Below are positions 1-13,509 of a stretch of 64,000 bases of DNA, piece after piece. The position numbers were made by a program, and so were the translations under genes. How positions within the stretch are numbered: position 1 is the first letter of the stretch; each line of letters begins with the position of its first letter. Source of the DNA: Cenococcum geophilum 1.58 (taxonomy: Eukaryota; Ascomycota; Dothideomycetes; Gloniales; Gloniaceae); NCBI GenBank assembly GCA_001692895.1, contig KV748185.1, positions 372,001 through 436,000 of the forward strand, written 5' to 3'. The notes below the pieces were generated by a model. That model worked only from the letters and a program-made list of their open reading frames with translations, searched no databases and had not been told where the DNA came from.

Positions 1-229
1 TCTAGACTCTATAGAACTATACCTTAAATGTAGGAGAATTAATATACTATTGGAGGTAGTGCTTAGGATTCCGTATAAATGCTTTGGCGTTAACCTTCTT
101 ATATAACTATAGCCCTTTTAAACTTTCTTTATTTTCTGCCTTTAAGATTTTTTACTATATCTACCTCTGCTTATACCCCTCTTTATAGGGTTAATTAAGT
201 TAAGTCAACCCTTTTACTAGGTTAATAGC

Positions 230-1045
230 CTGGTAATAATTGCTTCTATAGCTATAGTGGCCCTTTATCTAGTTAACCTTTCTTTAAAACTCCTCTTTAT
301 AGTTATAGATTATCTTAATCTAGCGAGTCTAAGCTTACTTAGTTGGTCGGCGAATTATTTATATATAGCTCTAATAAGCAAGCTTTATTTTATCGCTTTT
401 ACGTATACCTATGAGCTCTCTAGCTGTTTAATAACTAGACTTAGTAATATTATACTCTACTATGGAGAAAGAAAAAGGGGGTTAGTTTTAGAATGGGCCG
501 CTATTTATAACCGTATATTTACTTTTAAATCCTTACTAAAAAAAAGGTTAATATCTACCTAAGAGATCCTTACGGAAATATATTATTATACCTCCTAGTA
601 GGATAAGGAAAAACTGGTTTAATAAAGCTACTACTTAAGGCAAGAGTAGATATCTTGGAGCGTAATATTTCTAGCTTTACGCCATTATATTTTGCTACTG
701 GATAGGGATTTACAGACGCTATTTAACTTCTTATTAATAAGGGCGTGGATATTTCCGCTGATTAGATTAGGGATTTAGGGAGGGACTTTTAGGATATAAG
801 CCTATTTAATTGAGGCGCTGATATACTATTGCATTATGCGGCTAATAACGGATATATGGATGTGCTTTAGCTGCTTGTTAAGGTAGATGCTAATGTTAAC
901 GTACTAAGCTAGTATAGGCGCATAGCGGCGAGTAGCGTAAGCGTTGTCTTAGGTATAGCTAATGTTCTTAAATTCCTTATAGAGTTTAGGGCTCGTACTC
1001 CTCCTATAGTAAGGGTTTTGGCTTATATACACCGTTTAAAAAAGA
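230..1045 (+). pseudogene. Decayed F-box/ankyrin-repeat protein gene
   Basis: The first 100 codons (from about 257) read as an F-box-like start: a Leu-rich stretch near LKLLFIVIDYLNLASLSLLS, followed by a short linker and EWAAIYNRIF. After a frame change between about 560 and 628, the frame continues with ankyrin-type units such as GFTDAI-stop-LLINKGVDIS (about 706-760) and LLHYAANNGYMDVL (about 826-870). Stops fall where Gln or Arg codons are expected (TAG, TAA, one TGA), which is a RIP pattern. F-box/ankyrin proteins are common, multicopy ubiquitin-ligase adaptors or recognition proteins in ascomycetes, and a duplicated copy would be open to RIP. The family call rests on motif resemblance in translation. 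The exact ends are not visible. Confidence 0.6.
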
Positions 1046-2500
1046 ATTAAATTAATTAAGTAGTGTTACTATAACTTAAAATAAATCTTTAGTCCGTAAT
1101 ATTTAAAGGCTATTTTTATATATAGTGTAAATATATATTAGGCGGAGCTTAAAAGGCCATTTAGAACAGTTTCGCTAATATATAGTTTTTATATAAGTAA
1201 TTAACTAAAAGGCAGTGTTAGCTAATAGTTAGGATATAGAAAAAAATCTTAGTATGGTCCTTAGCGTGGTAGCCGTTTTACTAAAATAGGAGGGTAAATC
1301 CGTTAGTTAGGTAATATAAAGTCGCATTTATTTTGGTTTTTTTAAGAATAAGGCATATCTAATAAGAGTTACCCTGCGCTTTTTCTGTAGAATTTACTAT
1401 TAGTAGGAACCCTAACTATTTATTAATGGAATATGCTTAAAGAGATACGTGGGTAAGTCTATAAAGGCATCTCTTAATAGTTTTATTAAAGTATCCTATA
1501 TAGATATAAAAATATCTAATAGTGCGATCCTATAACTAAAAATACTTTAACTAAAGTATAAGAGTAATAAAATACTTATAGACCGTTACTAATATTACTT
1601 AAAGCTGACTATTATTGCATTAGTAAAGTATAAAAGGTTTACGCGTATTACCTACTTACCGTTAATATCTCTAAAAGACTTAACCTTAACCCTTGTGCTT
1701 AGGAAGATAGGAGCGCTTATATTTATCCTTAAATATAAAGTCTAGGCAGTCCTCCTTATTTAGGGGCGTTAAAGGACTATCTTTTAGATTATTATTATAA
1801 GCAGGTAGGTGTCCCCTATTTAATAGCTAATGGTTATAAGTGTTGTAGCCCTTATAAAGCTAGTAACGGAAGTTATAGGCTAGCTCTCGCGCTTAACTAA
1901 GAAGGTTGTATTTTAGATAGTCCTGTAGAAGATAGGTTATCTCCGGAGAAGTACTTTATCTTATATAATAGAAAGGTCCTAGAGAATATCTGCGGATATA
2001 GATGATAATGTATATATTCTTTTAATCTTTTAAGCTATAAAATAATAAATATATAAATGAGAAGAGTAATAGTAATAGCTTTAATAAGGAGTTTGAAGAG
2101 TATAGCAAATTATTTAGTAGAAGAAATTATTTAGATATTGTCCTATCCTGTTTTATATATTATTGCGGGTATCTGGCTTAATAGGGGCCTTTCTTTTGCT
2201 TGCTTCCCTAGCTGGCGCTATTAAAGTTAACGTTATGTCTCTAAAATTAGTTTTCTATTTCCTAATTCACGATTCTGCGATTTGTAAATCTAGATCCTGT
2301 TTCCTAAATTATGGTTTTAGGATTCGCGAAACCAGAAGAGTGATTAGGAAAATAGTTTCTCCGTCCTACTCGCTCTCTCTAAGAGCGCTAAAAGGCCACC
2401 TAACTTTTAAACCGATATAAGAGCTCTTTATAGGGTACATCGGGAAAATATTCGCAGGATGAGATTTAAGTAGACTTTATTTTTCGCGTTTCGCGTAATT
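1046..2500. other. AT-rich RIPed stretch, no recognisable gene
   Basis: The sequence is dense in TpA with stops in all frames. One 85-codon frame at 2163-2420 opens with TTG and a hydrophobic Leu/Ala-rich start that could pass for a signal peptide, but nothing else supports it as a gene. I recognise no transposon domain here. Confidence 0.5.
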
Positions 2501-2805
2501 AACATGCAATTTAACCAACTTGACACGCAATTGACCAACTTAATACGCAATTAACTAACTTAACATGCAACTTAACTAACTTGACACGCAATTGACCAAC
2601 TTAATATGTAACTTAACTAACTTAATATGTAATTAACCAACTTAACATATTTAAAAGTTAAATAACACGTAGTTAACCTACTTAACAACTTTAAAAGCTA
2701 ACTGCATATTTCTTAACATGCAATTAACTAACTTAAAATTTAAATAACACGCAGTTAACCAACTTAACAACTTTAAAAGCTAACTATACATTCCTTAATA
2801 TGCAA
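2501..2805. repeat. Tandem repeats of about 20 bp, then about 75-90 bp units
   Basis: From about 2501 to 2650 a unit close to AACTTAACATGCAATTAACC recurs about seven times with transition differences. From 2651 to 2805 a longer unit occurs twice; it contains ACACGYAGTTAAC, then CAACTTTAAAAGCTAACT. The variants (CA/TA, TG/TA) are mostly transitions, as expected for RIPed minisatellites. Confidence 0.8.
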
Positions 2806-2999
2806 TTGAGGTAATATAATATATTATTTTAAAGTTGTATGCCAATTACGCAAATAAATTTTTACTATTTTCTTAGCCTATAGTATGCTAGCTTATAATA
2901 TATATTAGGATTAAAATAATTTTATATAATCTTATACAATCTTATATAGTCCTATATAGTTTTATATAGGTTCTATACTAGCTTAGCTACTTTTACTAT

Positions 3000-5950
3000 T
3001 TGTCCTGGCTTCTATATAATAACGCGATACAGGTTCCTTCTTTAAGAAAGTTATCCGAGTATAGAGTATTATATTAGTTCCAATTAATATAATTATTAAT
3101 ACAGTATAAATCTAGATAAGAAGTAGCGGCTAGAACAATATACGCGCTTTATAGAATAGATGGCATTAAATAAAAGCGACTACCTTTAAGTACTTGCCTA
3201 GTATTTACGCTTAAGCGCGGCTACCTTTTCACCTTAACCATACCGTGTGTTAAATGCAGTAGTCTATAATTTAATAGCTAAAGCAGCTCTACTATAGCTC
3301 CAGTATACTGTATATATATACCGTACTTATCTAACCTTTTAATATCTAGAATAGTAATAATTAGCTAAAGCTGGCCTATAAGTCTTCTACCTAATAGTAT
3401 ACAGCCCTTTTTAATACGGTCGTTGTTATCTATATACTCTTAGACCTATATATAATTATACCTCCACTAGTTAAAACATTACCAATCTAATACGCAACGT
3501 ACTACCTCACTAATTTAGGCCTTAAGGTTAGTTGTATTTTTTCCGTCTTGTTTTTAACAGCGGATAGATAGATGTATTTTAATAAGCAGGCGCTTAACCT
3601 ATAAAGGATCCTTCTTTTTCCGGTCCATATTGGAGTTCTAGGCACGTTCGCCTTATAGTTTTCGCCTATACTTTTAGATAAATACCGCAATGCCGTCTAA
3701 AAACCCTAGGATTTTATAGTAGTTTGCTATATAAGATATATAAAGCCACGTCTTTAACCCAAAACGCCTCTAAATAAGATCCGTTGCCTTATCTATATCT
3801 TCTAAAGGCCACCGAAGCTTTGCAACTGCTAAATGCTATATTAGTTAAGTAACCTATACCTCTAAACGCTAGGAAGACTATAGTACAAAATTACTATTCG
3901 TAAAAGCTATTTTGTCTTCTATTACTAGTACTGCTATCTATCTTAAATTATAAGAGTAGATTTAAGATAGCAAATCCCGTTTATTTATTAAGTTATAAAA
4001 CGCCTTAATAATGTAACGGTGTCTAGCTTTGCCATTTACGCCAGTGCAGTACCTATCTGCGCATCTGTATAGGCGGATATTTTCCTTAAAATGTATAAGG
4101 GCATGGAATTTTAGTATATTAAAATGGCCCGTATTAGAATCCTTTGCCTTTAAACAGAAACTTTAAAATACGCCTTTAAGCATATTAATTTAATATAGGG
4201 CGTAGTATATATATCGTAGTGTCTCCTTATTATAGGTATAATACTAAGCTATAATAACGAAGTTATATACGGCTCTTGTAAAATACACAGCATATAGTTC
4301 TCTAGACGACAGCAGTAGGGCTAGTATAGCGATAAGTTAACGAACTATAGCTTTTTGTTTATTACCTGTCTATTAAGTAACTTTACTAAATAATAGATTA
4401 TTAAACCGTTTTAGCCCTATAAAAGCTAAGACTTATCTAAAACGCTAATTAAGCTAAGCCTCCGTAGACATATTTATTATAATTATCTTCATCCCTCTTC
4501 TCTTTCTTTTTAGCTAGACAATATTACCTACTAGTTTCCGTACCCATTTGATAAGTTATATAATAATACCCTTTAGAAGCTAATATAGAACATCTACTAT
4601 TATACCCTTATAGATATTAAATAGGCAATAATGCTATGTAAAACATTCTACTGGGTATACCCAGTTGTTTAAGGATAGAAGAATGTTCTCTAGTTACTAG
4701 CGTTTAATCTATCTTCTCGTCTCCTTATAGGTGCGTAGCGGGTATTATTTCTCAGTTAAGTTCTTACGCTTTAAAGGGGGAACCTAGTATATAGTACAGT
4801 GCTGTCGGCTTTTAACACCTATAAGCAGCACTTATTCTTTATAGTCTGCCATTATTCTATATATAATTGGATAATATCGTTATATAAAATTATCCGTATA
4901 TTAAAAGTCTATACCGCTTTCTATAAGATGCTTAATTACTATTATATTTTAGTTTATAGAATATAGCATTAGAATACTAAAGCAGGACTTACGTTTAAGT
5001 ATAGTTTTCATCGCCTTATAATATGCTTTACTTTTTATATTATTATCCTTTTCTTTAATAACTGGTATAAAACTAATAAGAATATTTACGGGGGATGTCT
5101 GTTAGCGTTAAACTTATTAGTTAAGATTACCAATAGTAAGATATACCGGCCAGGCCGATTTATTACTATAGTGCATTATTAGCTAGGTCTTATCGACTGC
5201 TATAAGTATAGGAACTACTATAGCACCGCTAGGAACCTTGCCTTATATCTCCCACTACTAGTTACTACTATATAGCTTATTATAGACTTAGTAGTTATTG
5301 GCATTATAGAGTCTCTTTAGTGTATATGCTAGTGCATCTTTAAAGGGTCAATGGCCAATTAGAAAGGCAATTATATTTATAATATCCTAATAAAGAATAT
5401 AGTATTTTCTCTACTTAGAGCCTTTAATATTTAATTCCACCTTACACTTTAATTAGAGCTATTATTCGTCTTATATACTAAATAGAATAGCGGTAATTAG
5501 TTCCTCCTATTAATTTATAGATTGGAAGCTAAGTAGGCTATAAAGTAGGCTAAGGCAGGTGTCTTTAAGCAGTGCGTTAACGTCTCCCTTTATACAGTAA
5601 ATGCGGTGCAGCTATATTAAAAAGGCGTAATTAAACTCTAAATAAAAAGGATTATATAGTATACTTTAGCTATTATTGTGTTATTATATAGTAATATCTA
5701 AAATTGTCTAGTTAACTTACTATATATTATTATCGGTCTTATATAAAATTGGTTTACCCGCCTTTATATTCTTAGTTGCTTTAAATGTCTCTACTCTAAG
5801 TAATAATAATAACAATAGGACGCTTTTTTGATATGGTATACTGTATAGAGGCACTAGGTGGGTATTCTACTTATATTCTACCGCCACTAAAGTATACTTA
5901 TTAGTATCCGTGTTTATACTATTTAGTTATAATTACGCGTTATCTAACTA
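3000..5950 (-). pseudogene. Decayed Plavaka-type (CACTA-like) DDE transposase
   Basis: On the minus strand the translation preserves the core of Plavaka transposases. Near 5,200-5,110 it reads GAIVVPILIAVDKT followed by SAWPVYLTIGN, the family's conserved block. Near 4,435-4,300 it reads AFIGLKRFNN, then TGNKQKAIV, and further on AVYFTRAVYNFVIIA, matching the C-terminal part of the family. A 62-codon open piece at 3690-3502 lies in the distal part. Stops are nearly all TAG/TAA at Gln/Trp positions, and several frameshifts are needed, so it is inactive. These enzymes cut and paste DNA through a DDE catalytic core. I could not find terminal inverted repeats with confidence, so the element's limits are open. 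Confidence 0.75.
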
Positions 5951-7330
5951 GTTAGAGTGGTAGAATTAATTGCGAATTATAAGTAGTTGGGCCGTAATAA
6001 ACGTGTAAGTGTTATATCTCTCTTCGCGTGTTTTTTTATAGACGTATTAGTGGCTAGGCAGCCGCCTTTTATAGCACTATAGGTGTTAGTAAAGGCCGCC
6101 GTAACTCTTAGGGGTATAAGAACACCATAGACAGCTTCGCTGCATTATCGCTAATTATATATTAAATAATATAGTATTATTTTTAGGCGTAAAGAGTGCG
6201 TGTTATAGTACTAACGGTTAATTGCCGGTATTTAATCTAAGTGGCTTGGCTTTATAGCTGCTAAGAGTATACCTTTTATTTTCTTACTAGAACTAGTTAT
6301 ACTAAAGCGTAAGTATAACTAGCTTAATACTAAGTTTAAGGACTTAAGAGTCTAAGGCAACTAAACTAGACACTAAAGCGCAAGTATAACTAGCTTAATA
6401 CTAAGCTTAATACCGAGTTTAAGGACTTAAAAAAGTCTAAAGCAGCCGAACTATGAACTAAAGACTTAATAGTACCTAAAAAACCTTTATCCGTCTAAAT
6501 AACAATATATAGTATTCTTAGGCGATAGCTATAGGATTATAGCTATGGCGAAAATATTATTTACTACTGATATTATAGAGCCTAATAATATTAGCTATTT
6601 AGACCTATAATTCCGTTGTTTTTATATAAGCCATAGTAAAAAAAAAGGGAGGATTAAGGGTAGTGCTAGTTAAGTTAAGATAACTAAATAAGTTAGTACT
6701 TAGAACTATAATATCCGGTCTTAAGTATATAAAGTTCTAACTAATATCTAACTTAAGCTGCCGCCCGGAAGTCTTATATTTGTTATTAGGGTAACGCTAG
6801 AGGGTCAGGCTAGATAATAGGTATTAGCAATAATATAGATAATTTAAAGCCCGCGAAGTAACTAAATAGAAAGCCCGTATCTTATAGGCTAACTACTTAT
6901 CTTTAACGGCTTTTAAAAATTTATTTCTAGAATTCCTTTTAACACTTCCGGTTTCCTATTAAACAAACATATTAGTATAAGCCTATACACTACTAGGGTG
7001 CGGAGAGCTAAAATACAGTTAGAGCTCTTTAAATGATTTAGCAGAAAAGAACAGGTTATTTAGGTTAGTCTATAGATCGGCTAGCTTAACCTTAATATCC
7101 TACCCTAGCTCGTAAAGATTAGGGCCATCTCTACCCAATATACTACCGTCGATCTGCATATTAGCATCTCCCTTATTTATAGCGGCTAAAGAAGCTTTAG
7201 GTATCTAGTCTCTAAAAGGCATTATAATACGGCTTTTAAGAAAGCCCGCTCCGCGCTAGGGCACTAAACGCCATATTATAGGTAGAGCTTATAGTAGTTA
7301 TATAAGGCGGGATATATTTCTAAGCAGTAT
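5951..7330. other. RIPed intergenic stretch with a direct duplication
   Basis: A segment near 6302-6347 (ACTAAAGCGTAAGTATAACT, TAGCTTAATACTAAG, TTTAAGGACTTAA) recurs at about 6373-6432 with small changes. Plus-strand phase seems partly conserved around 6540-6800 and 6960-7160, but I recognise no domain. Confidence 0.45.
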
Positions 7331-7336
7331 ATGTTT

Positions 7337-7430
7337 AGAGAAATTAAGGCCAAGGCAAGCTTAATATAGCTATATTTTTAAAGAGAAATTAAGGCTAAGC
7401 CAAGCTTAATATAGTTATATTTTTGAAGAT
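7337..7430. repeat. 45-bp tandem duplication
   Basis: The unit GAGAAATTAAGGCCAAGGCA, followed by AGCTTAATATAGCTATATTTTT, starts near 7338 and again near 7383. The copies differ by a few transitions. Confidence 0.8.
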
Positions 7431-7780
7431 AAAGAGGCTATGGTGTCAGTTTAGGCGGCTATAAAAGTTTAAAAGATTAAGCGGACAATAGCAGGAAATA
7501 GAAGAAAAAGGCGCATAAATAAGAGTACGGTGTTATAGGGCTAGAGTAACAATAGCTATATTATGGATAGCTTAATATATAATTCGGACTACAGGACCTA
7601 TATATAAATAAGTCTAACGAATATCTTTAATATAAGGCGTAGTAGCCATAAGTGGGATCTAGGATACTAGTTTTAGGTTGCCTATATAGTAGACGTAACA
7701 GCTTACCTAAAAAAAAGTTGCTTTGTTAGTAACATAGCTTAAAAATAGGTTGTACTTTAGGTAAAAGGGTATCCCAAAGC

Positions 7781-8130
7781 CTTATCTTATACTTGTAGGA
7801 TAAAATACCATATTATATTTTACTTTGTTTTATATAATCTTAGACTTTTTATAATATCTTAGATTATCCCCCTACCTCTCTCTACTATACACTTTACCTT
7901 ATCTTGCGCTTATAGGATAAAATACTATATTATATTTCACTTTTTTTCATATAATCTTAGACCTTTTATAATGTCTTAGATTATCCCCCTACCTCTCTCT
8001 ACTATATATTTTGCCTTACCTTACACTTACGGAATAAAATGCCATATTATATTTCACTTTTTCGTATAATCTTAGACATTTTTTAATATCTTAGATTATC
8101 CTAAACTTGTTTCCCTATCTCTCTAGAGCT
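7781..8130. repeat. Three tandem copies of an approximately 117-bp unit
   Basis: Copies start near 7781, 7899 and 8015. Each contains GGATAAAATACCATATTATA, then ATATAATCTTAGAC, then CTTAGATTATCCCCCTACCT. The third copy diverges after CTTAGATTATCC. No coding potential is evident. Confidence 0.85.
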
Positions 8131-8540
8131 GCTTTACTAACTAGTTATAACATAAAGAATAGAATTATTAGCTCTCTTATTGTTATTCACTTAGTTAATA
8201 GCGTAAATCTTGCATCTTATCTCGCTATATACCTTTCGTTCCATTTCTTACTCTAAGTTTTATATTTTGTTCTACTGCCTATATTAAAGCTTATATCTTA
8301 TCCTACTTCTTATATTAAGACTTATATTCCGTTCTATTTCTTATATTACTCTTAGATTGCTCTTATTAGTATCCGCTATTATCTTAAGTTAACACCATTA
8401 GCATACCTTCTTATTATAACTATTAGGATTATCTTATTATATTATTACTAATTATCTAATATATTATCCGCTTTACTATCTTTATAAATTACTCCATACT
8501 ATTCTATATTAAGCTTTTACCCGCTTATAAATATATAGAG
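8131..8540. other. AT-rich stretch with CTTATATT-type short repeats
   Basis: Around 8270-8350 the phrase CTTATATTAAG(C/A)CTTATAT recurs several times within TpA-rich sequence. I see no gene in it. Confidence 0.4.
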
Positions 8541-11500
8541 TCCCTAACTATAATAGCGGCGCTATATCTAGAATCTAGTTAGTACTTAACCACTATAACT
8601 AATAAGAACTTATCGCAAATAAGTGGTCTAAAGCTATAGTAAGGACTTATAATTAACGAAAAAACATATAGCGAAATCCTTTAATACTATGCTAGCGAAA
8701 TTAATAAAGCGTCTAGTGGTAGGTTACTAATGTCTAAACCTATACAAAATGGAGTTAAGCGTATAGTCTTTGACCTTCTTAACACTAAGTATAGGCACGT
8801 GTTTAAGAGATCTAATCTACTATTAGAGTTCGAAGCTTTCACTATTACTGCTAAAAAATCTATATGGCAATATGTAACAACTAATAGACATAGAGGCGTG
8901 GAGGTTACAATAACTAATGCTATTTAAAAGCGTGGCGCCTTGTCTTCTAAAAAGTAGTTTATTAACTTATCTAGATTAAGGGCAACCTCCGAGGCTGCCT
9001 AGGTGCTCGGTAATCTATCCATTAAAGCCCTATAACAGCTAAATACTACACCTATACCATTCTATAAAATAAGCTTTGCTATATACAGTTACCTAGACAA
9101 AACGCTATTTACTAAGGCCCCTATTCTATACGGATTTGTATTAAAAACTAAGTATAAGCATCTATTATCCAATTCTCTAGAGAAAATTAATGTATATTAC
9201 TATAGATATAACAAGCTGCAGGCCGTAATAAGTAAAAACTTCTTAGCAGATAAATATAGGGATAGCTAGACTATAGTAGATCTGACCACTAGTATACCAA
9301 TTCTCAACTATATAAACTTAGCATTTATAGTGCTTTCTATAAAAAAGGCTGAACTTAATATAATTATAATTAGAGTTAAAGATCCTAATCGGATTATAAA
9401 GCGTAAGAGACTTTATAATTTATAAGATTATATAATATTATATAGAGTTATCTAACGTACGTTTATAGGCATAAGATTTAATAAGGGTAATTCTAAGTCT
9501 AACTCTAACCCTAATATTGCACAACTAGTGCCGACTAGAAGAAGAATAGATATACCTACCCTAGGTTAAAGTAGTTATAAGCAGTTAACCCTAAAGTCCA
9601 TACTACCTATACCTAAGTAGTTAAATCCAAAGCCTATATTAACCCTAAAGTCTACACCACCTATACCTACTAATGCATTATTAGCTATATGGCCGGCTAT
9701 AATTAAAACTACTTATAGCTAGACCTGTAGTAGTAAAGACTAGCCTCTACTAGATAAATTAGAGCTCTTAAAAGGCGTAAATCTAGACAAAGTATAAACA
9801 TTTAAGACAATGCTATAGGATAAAATAAAAGGATAGTGTAATAAATGGCCAAAGTTTAATCGCAAAATGTTTATTAATATATTATTTAAGGATATAAATA
9901 ATAACCCTAACCTAATTTATATTAGGGAAATTAATCTTAACCGCATATAGGAGCGCCGCCACTTTAACGCCTTAATTAACCCTATTTCAACTAATAAGGA
10001 ACTAGAAGATAAGCACGAGGATAAAATTAAGGAGGTTAATTAGGAAGTTAATTACCTAAAGGACGTGCGAGAAGCATATATCAACCCAATATTATAGGTA
10101 AAGGCGCTATAGTTCCTCTCATTTTTATTAACTGTTTATAACACTCTTTAAGATGCAACCTTCCACTTACATAGTATAAAAAAGGGTAAAGCTATATAGA
10201 TATATCAGCTACTTAGTATTACCCATACTCTTCTTAATTATGCAACCCTAGGTGGGACCTTTCTCGCGGATATAATAGGTTTAGGCAAGACACTTTAAAT
10301 GCTTTTAATCTAGTATACCGGTGTGTTAATAACCAAGATTAACCTTAACTGGCTTAATTAGAAAAATTAAAAAGGTAGAGATAAAAGTCTCTACCTTACC
10401 CCTAGTATAGATAAATACCTGTAGCCGCCTAACGCCTAATGCCCGAGTTAAATAAATAGCATGCTATAGTGCTGTTATATTAAGGGAAGTATTGCTAGAA
10501 AATTTCTTAACCGGCTAGTAGAACTAACTATATATATTACTAGATAGAATCTACTACCCTAAGCGGTTAAAGACGTTAAATTATAGTTTAAGACCTTAGA
10601 ACTAAATAATTTTATTCCTAGAGGCAAACTACAAGTCCGCGTACGCTATATGGCTTTTATTAGGTTTAGCATAAAGAAGTATAATTTCACGGATAAAGAT
10701 AGGGATATTCTTAAACCTATAAAATATAAAGGAAAAGGCGAAGTGGTCTAGTGGAAAATGGACCCAAGATCGGCTTTATATCTTATAATTACGACCTTAT
10801 AAACTTAGGCAATAACCTAAACCGCTTAAAAACAGTATAAAACCATTTTCAATCTCTATAGAGACGGTGGTCCTTATTATATTATTAGTGGGATTTTTAC
10901 TAATAAGTTCTATATAGATAGGTTAGAGACAGGTTATTTAATAAAAATCGCTAAATAAGTATACAATAATTAAGCAGTATTTTCTTACTTCTGACGCCCG
11001 GGCCGGTTTTATAAGGACGGCAATGGTAAAATAACCTACTACACCTCTTAACCTTTAGTAGTGTTTACTTCTAGTACGCTAACTAGCAAAGGTTTTATAA
11101 GTCTAATTCCTGCCTTAGAAATTTTTAGGGCCCCTAATTAAACGGATTCCCTAAATATAAAATTAATTAATAATCGCAATATTAAAGCGTTAATTAAATA
11201 TAAAAAGCTAGGAGTAGCTAATTACTCTTCTCTTCCAAATAAGGTTATTATAGGCTTTAAAGAATGCTCCTCTTTAATTGCAAAGGTCTTAATTATACGC
11301 AGGATGGGGGAAGACCGATGGTTTAATAGGAGGGTAATTAATAAGCTACTACTGGTTGTCTACCAAGACTACTATATAACGAATAATTTAATATTTAAAC
11401 CGTATATTAAGAAGCTCTAGCGTGGAGTATTCCTAGAAGCTTTTAAACAGCTAAATAAAGCTTTTAGACACTGAAAAGCTAAAGGAAGAAAAGGAGAAGA

Positions 11501-12370
11501 ACCTATCTTTAATATGGATTAATTTCTAAAGGGAGCCAATTGCTTATTAAAAATTTTTACTATCTTTCTAGGCCTAGCTAAGGTAGGAGATAAGTGGTAG
11601 GATATGTGGTAGAAGGATGAGACAAAAGTTGGAATAAAGCTAAGGTAGATAGTTAACGAGTTCCGTAGCGAAAAATAGGATAAACCTTTAGATAAGAATC
11701 TACTTTAGAAGAATTAGAGTATAATTACTAACTCCGGGAAACTAAATAGAATTATAAAATACGTTAATAAAGTACTTAAAAGGAATCCTAATAAGAGACT
11801 ACTGTTTAGCAGTTACGAACTAGCGGCATATACGCTATTACGCCTTATAAGTTAGCTATTAGACTAGTAGTAAACTGTTACTAATAATATAATATAGTAT
11901 TTCTATAAAAGGCTCAGCTAGTCTAAATATTTAACTATTTACTAGATAGAGTCTAGGATATCCCTAAAAGACTAGGAGGATATCTATAAAGCGTTTTATA
12001 TTCTAATAGGCGGTCCTTACTAAAATAACGTAGTCTAGTTTCTTATTATTAACCAAAGAGTTAGAGGAAAGGGTCTAAATTTGGTCTCTACGCATAGAGT
12101 CCATCTACTTAAACTGGCGACAACGGTAGATATAGAGGTGTAAGTGTTCGGCCGAGCTGCTAGATCTAGACAGCTAGCGCTAGTAGTTACTATGTTAATA
12201 ATATATAGTACGGATAAGTAGAACCTAATTAATATAGTTATGTTAGCAAGGCGTATAATAACTAAAAGGATAATAATTAATAAGTTCCACAAAGTATTTA
12301 AAGCCCAATCTACTTAGTAGGCTAATAATAATATAATGGAAATAGCGTAGCTAGTGCAGTTAAAGCAGCG
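8540..12370 (+). pseudogene. Decayed SNF2-type (SF2) helicase gene
   Basis: Translation of the plus strand at 10,243-10,300 gives ATLGGTFLADIIGLGKTL, the motif I / Walker A of SNF2-family ATPases. About 1.8 kb later (12,057-12,175) it gives RGKGLNLVSTHRVHLL and then VFGRAARSRQ, which match helicase motifs V and VI. The spacing between the two lobes fits the family. Gln and Trp codons are replaced by TAG/TAA throughout and there are frame changes, so no product can be made. The 65-codon open piece at 8730-8927 may belong to the N-terminal region. SNF2-like enzymes move nucleosomes or act in repair; in fungal accessory regions, multicopy members of unknown role are frequent. I cannot tell whether this was a host gene or transposon cargo. 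Confidence 0.75.
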
Positions 12371-13500
12371 ACCCCCTATAATAAGAGTATATCTTAGTAT
12401 AATGTATATATATATAGACAATATGCAACTATTTAATATTTTATAATATATTATCTTAGTATTAACTACCTTATAACTAACTAAACCTTAAAAAGTTTAA
12501 ATTTTGTCCAGATTAATATTACTCCGGCTACTAACTACCTTAACACCTATTAAGTAATCTAGCCTATAACCCTACTAACTCTCGTTCCTAATATACATTA
12601 ACAATTCCTATTAAGGTGTATCCTTTTTACTAATAGACTATATATATATGCCATCTTTATTATTCCAAAAGCCTAATTAGTACGTAAGAGGATTATCCCG
12701 TAACTAAAGCTCCCTCTATATCTTAAATTGTTACAAGAAGTAAGACGGCATTAGAATAGATAAACTAACGTTTATAACTACTGCTTTCGTCTACTAATTG
12801 CACAGTTATAGCGCATATACGTAGTTGTCTGCTATAAGGGGGAACCGTTAGTAGTAGTTTTCGAGATCTCACTATCCCGTGTAAAACTTTCACTACTGCC
12901 TATAACGTCTTAATAACCACCAGCTCCTACCCATACGCTATATAACGTCTATACGAAATCCCTAATGGCGAAGAAAAGCGTACCCTAATTATTCTATTTA
13001 ATCTGCCTCCTGCCTTTTTCTATTAGTATAAGATATTAAATTAACCTATAATATAATGCTGACTGAAATAATTAGCAAACCTAGCTCCGCTAGATAAATA
13101 TACTTAATTATAAGGACCGAAACCCCATTACTATTAAGCTTATCATACTACAAAATAAAAGGGCTATTATTAATATTGGTACGTTTTAAAGGCACTTTAT
13201 TAGCCGGCACTAACAGATATAAGTTAATAGACTACCTACTACTTTATATTTAACGGTTTTAAGAACAATAGGGCAAAATATGCTGTTATTTATTATGCTC
13301 TTACCGACTATAACATTTAATTTATTATAGGCTAGAAATTTAACCTTAAAGACAAGTAAAAGGTAGACTTTTAGGATATGTTAGATATATTATGGACGAA
13401 ACCTTTATATAACCTACCCGCATTAAAACACCTTAATAGCAGTACTATACCGTTGGATTTTGCTATTAGGCATTAGTAACTAAGCAACCTTAAATCTTCC
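12371..13500. other. RIPed stretch, possibly a retroelement protease remnant
   Basis: The plus-strand frame near 13,230-13,470 stays mostly open (YFIFNGFKNNRAKYAVIYYA, then TDYNI and FIIG). It loosely resembles the retropepsin-to-linker region of LTR elements, but no DTG/DSG triad or reverse transcriptase follows. The call is weak. The rest is TpA-rich with no recognised gene. Confidence 0.2.
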
Positions 13501-13509
13501 CCTTATTGC

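Noticed and set aside
12371..13500. Full LTR retrotransposon
   Set aside because: Only a faint protease-like stretch; no reverse transcriptase, integrase or LTR pair could be found.
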